Position numbers and translations under genes: made by a program. A stretch of DNA of 64,000 nt, taken from Nematopogon swammerdamellus. Its lineage: Eukaryota; Arthropoda; Insecta; Lepidoptera; Adelidae. Location of the stretch: NCBI GenBank assembly GCA_946902875.1, contig OX336337.1, forward strand, positions 4,340,001 through 4,404,000, given 5' to 3'. Positions 12,640-25,200 of the stretch are shown here, in pieces. Every line of letters starts with the position of its first letter. Position 1 is the first letter of the stretch. The notes beneath the pieces were generated by a model. The model worked only from the letters and a program-made list of their open reading frames with translations, did no database searches and was not told the DNA's origin.

Positions 12640-12960
12640 GACCGACCGCACCAATGAGCTACCGAAGCCAGGCCTCACGCACTCTATGTACTTGCGCGCG
12701 CTAACTACCTACCGCCCGACGGGCCGCCGGCGGTCTTTTTCAGTAGAAATTCGTCTGCCGCGCGAAGTATACATAGACGCTCGCCCACGCAAGTGCGCGC
12801 AGCTGCAAAGCAATAACCACTTTACACTCGATCGTTAAGGTACATTTTCGCACGCAGCGATTGGCGTTGTGAAAGAGTAGGCTATTAAAGCCCGAAGGTA
12901 GGAACATTTTCTATGGAGTGATTTATCTGTTAGGAAGTAACTATTAAGTAATCTGTGCCG
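12640..12960 (+). repeat. Family F repeat, copy 1
   Basis: GCCTCACGCACTCTATGTAC to AGTAACTATTAAGTAATCTG; ends near the FASTKD-like poly(A) region. Copy 2 is at 56300-56603. Confidence 0.7.
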
Positions 12961-13013
12961 AAGCTGACAAATATGGGTGTAAAGAAAAGACAGCAAATAT
13001 TTTAATACCTATG

Positions 13014-13019
13014 TTTATT
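13014..13019 (-). terminator. Poly(A) signal of the FASTKD-like gene
   Basis: AATAAA on the minus strand 5 bases after the TAG stop, implying a very short 3' UTR. A second weaker A/T-rich tract follows. Confidence 0.55.
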
Positions 13020-13024
13020 TATAT

Positions 13025-13280
13025 CTATGTGTTGCTCCTAATGCTATTGTCTAATATCTTCTGTTTCAGAAATTCTGCTTTCATATTCGGTTCAGTCATA
13101 TGCATCGCGTACCACGTGGGCGAGGATATCTCAACCACTTTGTAGCCGAGAATCTCGAGGTGTCTTCGCTGATGTTTGGTGGGTCCGTTCACCACCGTCC
13201 TGTACTGTCCGCTCTCGCTGTCGGCTTCCTCATTTAGGACTTTGCAGAAATTATTATTTTCTAGCAACATTACGCCCACC
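13025..13280 (-). CDS. FASTKD-like exon 10 (RAP domain, stop)
   Basis: Acceptor TTGTTCCAG|G. It encodes VGVMLLENNNFCKVLNEE, NGPTKHQRRHLEILGYKVVE and ISSPTWYAMHM, the RAP-type fold (strand, RRHLE helix, GYKVVEI strand), and ends IRSNT-TAG at 13025. The leading G completes Lys with exon 9. It is separated from exon 9 by 9.8 kb. Confidence 0.85.
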
Positions 13281-16200
13281 CTGGAACAATAAGAATTAAA
13301 TGTAATTTCGACGTAGGTAAAAGGTCATGTTCAAGTTTGAAAAGTGCATTTTTTGAACGAGTTGCCCCATGGTTTGCATAAGATTAGATTAGATAGCGCC
13401 TTTCTTTCACCTCACTATGTGGTACGGTCAAGTCCGTTCTGATTGGTACCAACCACCGCACTGAATGTAGATAAAAATAGTCTGTTTTCTGGCCGGCTCA
13501 GTTTACCCGACACAATCAAAGGGAAGCACTGGCATGTCAGCTAATTCCGATACGAATAATGCGATAAATGCAGAACTGATAAACTATGGAACACTCTCCT
13601 CTGCCCATATGTTTTTAACATTTGACAATTTTGATAATCTCTAGTTAGGTACCTACTACTATCTGTGATGTTTTATATTTTAGGAATTTATTGTACCGTG
13701 TTCACGTGCCGAGGGTCCCGTAACCGCACTGCTTCCCTTTCATCTAATTATATTTTCTACCAGGGTGCAGTCAGACTTCGGATGGGTAGCCGTACGACCA
13801 TGTTTCGGCTGGCTGTGGTTCGGATTCCACTTGGAACTGTAGTTTCATCCCTTTATGTACATATTTAGCTGGAAGGGATCAACCCGTTTTGATTGGTACA
13901 CGAACACTGAACGAATGTCGGTCGAAGAAAACGGCTATAAAAACTATACATGTTTTCCATCCAGGTCAATGTAGCCGGCACGACCAAAGGAAAGACTGAC
14001 ATGGCACCTCTCTGTCACTGACTGACTAACTAACAATTACTCTGGCATACACTTTACATGATAAATATCATCAAGTCGAACTTTATTTGCATGTTTGTGC
14101 ACTCATCACGTAAACTACTACACCAATTTGAATGGAGTTTTCACAAAAATATGGGATATGCCACTTTGTTTAATAAAAAAGTTTTTATGCGAGACAGAAA
14201 CTGTGGAGTGCCTCCTTTATTGCACTGTATGATTTTATGTGTTAATAAATATTTTCATTTCATTTATTTACAATTAATTTCATCCATATCTCCTACTTCC
14301 ATCTTAATTATTATTTGGCCATATAAATAAATAAAGCGAAGTTTCTACGGGCGACCGGCGCCGGCCGTGTAACGTAATGTCAATTTATTTGAATTTTTTA
14401 TTTTATTTAAAGCGCAACATGTGACGCCCTGCCACCCATAAAGTGTCTAACGACGCCTATGATTTCGCTTGGGATGGCTCTGCCAAATACCAGCCTGCGC
14501 CTCTGGACTTGCGTCGAGCCGTGCGACTAGTGGGTGACCTCGAAGTGTCCCGTGATCTAGAACCACTGCAACTCTGTGGGGATGTCGGCTCTCTAAGTGT
14601 GTTCTATCGCTAAGTCCTGGGGGAGTACTCGGAGGAGCTGTTTAACCGCAATCCAGGGATGTCTCCGGTATGGCACCTACCTTCTCGGAGGTGACATTGG
14701 CTGGTCGGAGCATGTGCTTTAGCCCCTCCGACTCAGCCACTCATACCGGATTACATAAAAAAAAACCATTGAGCTACCAAGGCTGACAATAAATAAAGTG
14801 AAATTTCTACGGGCTACCCACCGTGTAACGTACTCGTACGTAATATTTATGAAATATTCTTATAACTCGAGAACCACTTTATCGATTTACATGCGGTTTT
14901 CTTTGCTACATTTCGTTACTTCTCAGGATGATTTTAAGCTATCAATCATAACGCTGCGTTATCGGTGGCTTGAGCAAAAAGTCACGCGAAAAATTGAAAT
15001 TTTGGCTGTTTAGACATTTAACTATAACCCTTAGATTGCCCGAGACCGTTCAGCGGTTCACCCCTTGGACTGCCAGCGTTGCCACGAACCGTTGAGCGGT
15101 CTCTCTAGACTCGTCACTTTAAATAATTTATTTAAATGTCAAACATCCTACTAATCTCTTCTAACTTACGTACAGTTATTCATGAAAGAATAGGCTAGCT
15201 AAAAATACACACTTCCATATGCTTGCCACTTCAAAATAATAATGGGAAGCGATCGGAAATTCAGTTCTGTTGTGTTCGCAGACGCAGAATAGCGTGCCAT
15301 TGAAATTGTGTTTTGGAGTGATTTTTTGCCGTATTTTTGCTGTTTTTTGTTGAAAAACAATGGAAGGGTATGTAATCTACATGTTACAATAGTTTTTCGG
15401 ACTTGAGGAATGATTTATTCGTCAATAATTTTGATGTTTCCGACCCACTACGAAAAACCGTTACGAGAATTTTGAATGGTAGGTTACTTTGATCGATCGA
15501 AATTCTATAGATTTTCGCCAAAACAAGTGAAAGTTTATTGAAATAGTTTATTTATTTCATTGTAAATGTTTTAAGAACATTATATCTGCCCTAAAGTGGC
15601 CTAGTAATTAATTTTTTCGAAAAATAAAGGCACGGTCGCTTCGGAAACCGTTCAACGGTTCGGGGCACTATCGGCGTGAGGTCACGTGACCGTGTCGCTG
15701 AGCGACCGCTCCACCTATATGGATAGCGGCTTCAATACATTTTAATAAAATTTTATTTTTTTAGTGTGCTTGTTTTGAGTGATATTTTCATTAAATTTAA
15801 TGAAATTTATTTTGGCCGTAAATTTAATTGCGTACTTTTAATTTTGTGCATGGATTTTTGCGTTTCATTTATTTCATATGTATTTGCATAACGTTTTTAA
15901 AGAAGTATAACTTCAAAAAGATTTCAGCATTAAGTCCGCCTTCTGGAGCATTTATCTATAACCATTTCAAATACGGTATTAGATACCTTAAGATATGTTG
16001 CAAAAAATTTGCTATCATTTCCCGAAAGCCTCCTCCATATTAAGTTATCCTTACTACTTACTAAATTTTGGTTTTTTTATTTTTATTTCTGTAAATTTCA
16101 CTGAATTTTTTTTCAATATTTTTGTACGGTAGTATAATTTTTTTTCACTGAATCTAAGAGCAAATTTAATAAACTATTTTTTAGTGTCCTTTTATTTTAA

Positions 16201-19200
16201 TTCAGTCAGTAGTATTTGCTTCTAGAGCAGTTTTTGCTATGTAGGTCATTTTGACCATTGCTCCATTTGGCCTCGTATTGTTTAGAAACAAAACATCCGA
16301 CACATGTAATTATTTTATTCTGAGTACTTGAAGAGCCCAGGCTTGTGTAAATACTTACATCATACCGCTGGAGTGGATCATTCAGCCGAAATTAATTTGT
16401 AAACATACTTGACATTTACGACCTCGAGTGAAGAGCGTCATATTTTTGTTACACTTTGGAACTCTGTTGAGATCTACATTTCTACTGTAACGAAAGATAT
16501 CTTGATAGGAAATGGTAGATTATGTAATAAACTATAAATAAAACACAATAAATTCAGTATCTGCAGTTTTTATTAGAAAATATGAATATTTTTTTACCCG
16601 AATATGTAAATTAATTCGTTTGTGGACTTTGGCCCAGTTTAATGGTGATAATAATAAACACAATTAGATGTGATACCAAGGCAATGCCTAGTCAATTTAA
16701 TGAAGATTTAGAAAATATAGGCTTTTCATATATGCTTCATAGAAAAAAGTCTAGAAATAAGGTCTAGAACGCAGTAGGGTGGAGCGCGCTCGACTCTGCC
16801 AAAATGGCGGGGCAATCACGATTTTGGCATGATTTTGAGCCGGGCAATCGAAGGGTTATCTCCAAATGTATGACATTTTGAGGAAAATGAATATTTTTGT
16901 GCACAACTACATAAGAGTGCCTATATTGTTTATTTTTTTCAGAATTTTCAAACAACCCTTAATAGGTCAAAGTTCGGCGACAAAAGTGCAGTTTTTTGTC
17001 AACTTTTAAACGAAATATTTGTTAAAGTAAACTTATTGATTATAGCAAAGTTATATATTTTTGAAATTGCCTTAACAATATCTATAGAATGACATGACAT
17101 TTGATTTATTTAAAAAAACAAAAAATATTTTTGGGTTACATTTTGGGGTACCCTGTACTTTCCACAGGACTATTAGATAAAGTTATCTGTAATATATATA
17201 GCGGCAAAAATTACGCGTAATTTGGCGTCATTTTCATCGAAATCGGTTCAGTAGGTCCGGAGATATCTGCGTGTGACCGACAGACAGACACCAGAGCGAT
17301 CCCATAAGGGTCCCTTTTTTCGCGACGGGGCCCTAAAAAAGAGGCTTGAGTTGAAGGCGGTATAAAAGCACACCTGAAAATTTATAGACGGACCCCTTTT
17401 GTGGTTTTGTACCAACTCAAGGGTCGGATTAGGATGAATAATATTATTTAACACTTTTAAGTTCTAGTTCTTCTTTGAAGTCGGTGCAATGTTTTCATAA
17501 TTTAATTTTAATACTTTTAACAAATTTGACAATTCATTTGATGCTTGCTAGTTGTATTTATTTTATTTTAATTTTGTACAATTTTACATTCTGTAACTTA
17601 TTCAAATTTTTAAATTAATAATGTTAAGACAATCTTGAATATTTGTCCGATGCCACATTTAGACTCCTAACATAATTGCCCGACTTTTAATGTGACTAAT
17701 TCAAGTGTACAGTGTACCTAAGGATGAAATAAACAATCTCGGCCCCTCAATACCGACACACAAATTATTTGTATGCGGTGATGATGACGATTACGTTTTT
17801 TCTGAATTTGGTCAAAATATTCACAAAAAATAACACACATCCCATTCTGCTTTAGTTGTGTCTCGCTCTTGTGGGGCCCGTACTTGAAAATAATAGCCCC
17901 ACTGCATCTCTCCCCGTGCATGTCGTAAAAGGCTACTAAGGGATAAGGACAAATGCCGTGCTAATAGGACGACAGGCTAGCCACCTCTCACCTTGGCGCG
18001 GTCCTTCCACCGAGTCATGCAGCAGGTGAGTCTTCGTGCCTTGCCGTCGTCGTGCATTATTAGAGCGCGGAACTTAGGACGGCCATCGCCATTGTGTCAT
18101 ACTGGCATCTTTTTGTAAGATCAGTCAGAGCCAATCTAAAATTATTATAAGTAGATACATAGGTAAATACCGAACGTCAACGGCTATAATGCACAACGAC
18201 GGTCTCACTTGTCTTGTTGAACGAAGAACGCCCGACCACGGCTCTATATTTAGAACGTTAAAAATAATAAATTTATCAAAATTTATAGAGTTAGTGCTAA
18301 GGTAGAATCAATATAAAAAGAGAATTGCTGTATCTGATAAATTATATGGAAAACATTATTTTGTTATTTTTAGTTATAGTTAAACTATTTTCATAATTTG
18401 CTTTTTCGTAGCCGGGTTTTAGTTTTTTATAACTTTTATTTTTTTATTTAAACGATTTTCATAATTAGCTTTTACGTAGTCGGGTTTTAGTTTTTTATAA
18501 CTTTTTTTTTTATTTTAGGCTTTTTTAAAAACTATTTGCATACTTTAAATGTTGTATGTAACTCGTATAGTGATTTTTTTTTTATGGAATCTGACACATC
18601 ACCTAGAGGCTACAACATCCGTGATGTCAGCCCATAACACCGGGTGAACTTGGTGCCACGTCAGTGCTTCCCTTCGGTCGTACCGGCTACACTAAATACA
18701 TAGCCGTTTCTACCGACCTTTCATTCAGTGCGGTGCGGTGGTACCAACACGGGCGGGTTAAACCCTACCACCTAGTAATATAAGAAGGAAGTCATATCCC
18801 TTAGTCGCCTTTTACGACATACACGGGGAGAGATACAGTGGGGCTATTCTTTTATATAAGTACCGGCACCACACGGTACAAAATTGATACTATCCGTCCG
18901 TTTATTTGTCGTGATCTCTATTTGAAACTAAAGTATTCTGCAAATAGCGCATGAGTGAGTACCTACATATATATACAAATTATGTATAGTTGAACGATGT
19001 ATAGTCTTGAAGTAAAATGAAAAGTCAGTCAGAGCAAGACCGAAGACTGAGCTGTGTAAGTACACGATTTTCTTTGTCTATGTTAGTAAATATATCTGGC
19101 TGGGGAATTCGGATTCGGGAAGTAAGTAAACCAATCAGTTCAAGGCCGAAGACCGAGGGCGGTTTCAGGTTCTACATAGTTGAATAATATACTCACTCGA

Positions 19201-22200
19201 AGCAGGTAAGCCACTAAGGCGAGGCCAAAGCTACTGATATTATTTTTATAGTAAGCGCGACATGTGGCGCCGAGCCACCCATAAGGTGTCTAGCGATGCC
19301 CATGGACATTCGGTAGCATGCGGAGGCTACGAATGCCATGCCGGCCTGACAGGTGCCCAGGTTGAAGGACCCGAAACTGTACTTGGGGGAAAATATTTCT
19401 CTCTGTTTGTATTTCAACAGGCTCTGATTTAGTTATGTATTCCTACGGAGTTGCAGTGGTTTTAGATCGCGGGACATTTGGGAGTCACCTACTATTAGCA
19501 CGGCTCGACGCTGGATCGAGTCCAGAGGCGCCAGCTGGTATTTGACTGAGCCATCCCATAGGTGCGAGCAGTACCCCAAGCAGGACCGAATCTGCGATTT
19601 ATACGGCCTTGCCCTCGATGTCACGCCGGAAGTTTAGATCGTGCGAAAATTCGACTTGGAGGACCCCGAGGTGGTCGAAAAATTTAAGTGACGTGCCTTT
19701 GTAGGAAGGATCTGGTGTGAACGCCGTTCTCTTTGCACTGAACGCGCAAACTTGTATCTTGGAGGTATTTAACTTGACCAACTTGCTACGGCCCATTCGG
19801 AAATAGAGCCGAGTGTTTGCTCAAGTTCAGACACAAGTCTTCGCCTCTTCTCATCCACATCCCGCCTAGTTGAAGGGTAACTGGTGTAGAACCCGTTTTC
19901 CGTACTCTCGTATGCATAACAATGATATGTTGCCCCCTGAATGCTACGCCCACGCCTTCAACGTTAGCAAGGCTCAGTGCTGCGCATTATCTGCGAAGGT
20001 CGATTTGAAGGTCCTTTTGCTTTCCAAGCCAGTTTCTAAGTCAGCGTCATACCTGTCTGGAAGCACCTGAACCTCCTGGGCACCGCCATTTCCAAAGACG
20101 TAGGTTTTCGGCAACTAATCGAGTCTAGGGCTAAAACTGCACCCAGAAAATTGGGAATACTTTTCCGCAATCGGCGGTTCTTCTCTTCCAAAATATCCCG
20201 CTTAGCTGAAGGGTAACTTGTATCCGAAAATATTGTAGGTATTAGGTATATTTAATGTACCTACCTTTTTTTTTTTATGGAAACTTGACACGGTTGGTTA
20301 CATCACCTACAACATCCGTGATGTAAGCCCATAACACCACCCGGTGTTATGTCAGTGCTTCCCTTCATTTCGCGCCGGCTACACTGAACTGGACGGAAAA
20401 CACGAACTATTTACATAGCCGTTTCGACCGACGTTTCGCTCAGTGCGGTGGTACCAACCCGGCCGGGATAAACCCTACCACCTAGTAAGGTAAGAAGGGA
20501 AGGGACCTACAGTTTAACGTGGTATCCGAACCACGGTCAGCCTCCAACAGTCGGGCGGTCATCCATCCAATAACTGACCGCACCATTAAGATGCCGAGGC
20601 TGACGATCCCTTAGTCGACTTTTACGACATGCGACGGGGAGAGATGCAGTGGGGCTATTCTTTTTAAGTACCGACCCCACACGGTACACCTACGCTACAT
20701 ATTATGCTTACACTAGGTACATGGACATTTAATACCAATTTATTTTAGCATAGTACTGTATCTAATAATAATAATATATACATACATACATACATATCAC
20801 ACACGCTAAATCCCGACAATCGGGGTAAGCAGAGTAATCGGTGTTGTGCTGCAAGAACTCTGGTAAATTACAACACAACACCGACCACCACGTTTCGCAA
20901 ATTATTCGAACAAGATTCAATCGATCAAGCAGCAAGTAAGGCACGAAGACCCACCTGCTGCATGACTCGGTGGAAGTACCATGCCAAGGTGAGAGGTGGC
21001 GAGCCTGTCGCCCTTTAGAACGGCATCTTGTCCTTATCCCTTAGTCGCCTTTTACGACATGCACGGGGAGAGATGCAGTGAGGCTATTCTTTTTAAGTAC
21101 CGGCCCCACACGGTATATCTATATAAAATTTGCGGTAGATCAGTGAGTAAGTATGTAGGTATATTACCAACAATACCATGTCGCTTCTTCGCCTCGCGTC
21201 GTCGCGTGTCGTCGTCGCGCGTCATTGGTGCAACGACATTCGTTGCATTGGTGTGTGTAACGTATCGAAACCGCGGGGGCGCGCGGCGCGGTGCGCGGGC
21301 AACTAACGCTTCATCGCGAATAATCGCTATTCATACATGCGCCACACATTTTGCTCTATTTTTCTGTACACATAAGTTTAATAGATAGCAAAGTATATAT
21401 TTTCGGAATCGTAATTTAATTATCTTTAATTTGATACCCCACTCAATATATTTTGAAAAACTAATTTGACATTTTGAGGCCGTGCGTCCGCCATTTTGAA
21501 TTTTGAAAATTGTTATATAGCCTATGACACTCCCGTGAATAAGACAAATCCAATAGCACAAGAATTATTCAAATCGGCCCAGTACTTTAGGCTGTAGAGT
21601 GGAATATAGATAGTCACATACATACATACATACATACATACATACATACATACATACATACATACATACACGCCAAACTCATAACCCTTCCTTTTTTGGC
21701 TTCGCCGTAGTCGGGTAAAAATAACACACATCCCATTCTGCTTTAGTTGTGTCTCGCTCTTGTGGGGCCCGTACTTGAAAATAATAGCCCCACTGCATCT
21801 CTCCCCGTGCATGTCGTAAAAGGCTACTAAGGGATAAGGACAAATGCCGTGCTAATAGGACGACAGGCTAGCCACCTCTCACCTTGGCGCGGTCCTTCCA
21901 CCGAGTCATGCAGCAGGTGAGTCTTCGTGCCTTGCCGCTCGATAGCTATCTTGTCCGAATACTTTGCTAAACGTGGCGGTCGGTGTTGCGATGTAATTTA
22001 CAAGAGTTCTTGCAGGACAACACCGATTACTCTGCTTACCCCGATTGTCGGGATGCAGCGTGTGCTGGTATTTATTTATTCATTTTAAACACTAACAGCT
22101 GACAGCTGGTGCGTGTATTCTGTTTTTAAATTTATGAGTGCACTTGTATTTTTTTTAAGTATTTTTGTTTGTTTGCTTTTTGTTTTTTTTTTGTCTAATT

Positions 22201-25200
22201 GGTTTTTTAAAGAATTAACCGAGGGGGCGCTGACGGTGTCCTCAGATAATTTGTTCCAGGCCCTTACGACCCGGTGCGTCAGAAAATGCTTCCTGGGGTT
22301 AGTTCTATGTGTGGGCCATTTTAGTTTTAATGAGTGACCGTGAAGACGTTCTTCAGTGCTCCTTTTGTACATTGACTGTAGACTTGGTACATCCTAGCAT
22401 TCTTTTAGGATTTTTTTTAGATAGATAGATAGAAATACTTTATTGCTCCAAAACATTTAACAGTAATAAACGATAAGTAATTTACATGAGGGGCAAAGGC
22501 GGACTTATCCCTTACAGGGATTTCTCCCAGTCAACCTTTGGATGTTTGAGAGTCGTATTTTGTGAGATATAAGTAGGTAGTAGCAAAAGACTTGAATGTG
22601 GGAATGTAAAACATAATATATAGAAAATAACTATGATAAACTATAATATACAAGTACCATACTAGTTAATTAAACGTAGAAATCGCAAATCATAAATTAG
22701 TAGCCGTAGGGCGAGTAGTGCGGCGAGCGCACGAGAGCGCGCGGCCACACCGCCCTCACCGTCTCCAGCACGTTCTGCTCTAGCGGCGTCTTCCTATGTA
22801 TGTATGTATATTGTATGGCGTCTCACTTGTGGCGCGCACGGCCGGCGCTGTCGCCGCGCGGGTTGTTCTCGTCGTCCAGCGTGAGCAGCAGGTTCAGCTT
22901 GTAGCCGTAGGGCGAGTAGTGCGGCGAGCGGACGAGCGCGCGCGGCCACACCGCCCTCACCGTCTCCAGCACGTTCTGGTCTAGCGGCGTCTTCCTATAT
23001 ATGTATGTATGTATGTATGTTGTATGGCGTCTCACTTGTGGCGCGCACGGCCGGCGCTGTCGCCGCGCGGGTTGTCGTCGTCCAGCGTGAGCAGCAGGTT
23101 CAGCTTGTAGCCGTAGGGCGAGTAGTGCGGCGAGCGCACGAGAGCGCGCGGCCACACCGCCCTCACTGTCTCCAGCACGTTCTGCTCTAGCGGCGTCTTC
23201 CTCGCGCCCGCTGCACCGACACACGCATCTCTCTGTCACACACTTGACATAACCCGGTTACATTGTTTTTTATTGTTTCTTCAAAACATATGTATATAAG
23301 GTCTTTCATTACTACACACTGCGGCTGTGTGTTATTACTGCGGGAGTCCAAGGGTAAGGGCCCCGGGCCCCTGGCACACGACCGATTGTATGACCAACTA
23401 AATTGTTTAGTTGGTCATACAATGTGTCAACTTCGATAATAAAAAAAAATTGGTTGACTGTAAAATCGGTTTACGGACGATAGTTTTACGTGATAACGTC
23501 ATAAAGTGGTAAGACTACGCATGTCGTTTTTGTTACGTTTGTATTTCCGAAAATAATTCATAGGTGGTTATAAAAAAAACTAAACACCCTAAAAAAATTT
23601 AAACACCGTAACATTGTTTAAAAAAGAAAAAAAAAACCAAAAAAAATTTGAGAGATTCGAACCCATGGTAAAAAAATACAAATCCTACACTCTTACCACT
23701 GAGCCACGAAATCACATAAACGACCAAACGAATATCGGATTCCCTTGGTTCGCTTTCGGCTTGGGCCGATTGTGCCTCTCTATCGCTTGTTACGCGCTCT
23801 CGCTTGCACACACAGGCTCAGATGGAACGTGAAATTTTTTCGTGCGTGCAACCGGTGTTCATAAATTTATAAGACGTGACGTTATCACGTCAAAAAATAT
23901 ACTTTTTCTAAATGTTTCGACTTGTTCTGCGGGGCGATGTGTGCTGATGTTCGTCACGCAATAGTCCTGTAGTGACCGAAAGAAGTATTAACAATAGTAG
24001 GAAGTGACGAACCGGTTGCGATGTGTTCCTGCGTATACTTCTGATGGAACCACGGCACGCGTTGCTGAGGCAGCTCCACGCACACGGTGCGATTCAGCTT
24101 CATTAGCTGGCGACGCACCCGGCGTGGGTACAGCCACTGTCACATCACACACTCATCGCACACACCGTCCGTCTGATCTCAGGGAATACTGGGACTATTC
24201 CCGGTGCGTCGGACCGCCGCGGGCCGGTCTGGGCCGGTAAATAAATCAATACACTACCGTCACGGCAGTTCATAAATTTTGACATGGAATCAAATGACAG
24301 GTCTCACCCGCGTTTGGTTCAGGTACCCCATTTTGACGTTACGCGGTAGTCGCTGGAATTAAAATTTGAACGTAACGCGAAAATAGTAACGCGGGAGAAG
24401 TGCTATATCACGGAATGTATAAATAGCTTGGAGTATGTTTAAAATACCATACTATTAGAAGAACAATTTTTGTGAGTAATGTACGTGTGCTAAATTAAGT
24501 TGCCGTTATTGACTAATGTTCAAGTTGCCAATAGGTCATAAACTCTGCATTGCACACCATTCGAAGATACACAACAAGGAGCCGTATAGAAAATTATTAA
24601 CAAGATGGACTGCTAAGAGTTCACAAATCAACTGAAATGATGCTTAATTGAAAATATTTCCAACTTATAAAGAATATATAAGTTGTAGACGATTGTTACG
24701 AGATCACACAGCCAAGATTTGGGGCACACACTCGCCGGTAGAGATAAATATGAATAGAAACGATGGGTTTTCAAGAGACCACCGGCAATAGGGTTTTCAG
24801 CAAGTCTGGCCGTGTGCGGTTGATATTGGCAGCGCGTTACCTCCTGGTAGCAGCTGGCGACCTCCGCGTCCAGCCTCTCCATGAACTGGATCGAGAAGAT
24901 GTACTTGATGAGTGAGTCCGGCAACCGATGGTAGTACGCGAGAGCGCAGCACGCGTACAGAAGCGAGAGGCTCGTCATTACATGCTTGTCCCTGCGCGCA
25001 GACAAACAATAAGCCATTTTATTATTTATGTTTTTTTCGACAGCTCTTTCAATTAAATAATAAAATAGTGTTTGTATTTCTTTTTTATTATTTAGTACAG
25101 TAACTATTTAGGACCAAATTGCATGTAGAGAGCGTTCCAACTAAAAGTTCCCTTCGCCGTTATGTTGGCTCCACTGTCTATCTGTCAAAACAGCGTTGAG

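Noticed and set aside
22823..23239. 138-codon minus frame across exon-9 copies A and B
   Set aside because: It reads copy A in the wrong frame and runs through intron sequence into copy B; only the copy B part is in the family frame.
24004..24240. 78-codon plus frame with His/Thr-rich sequence
   Set aside because: Antisense to FASTKD-like exon 8.
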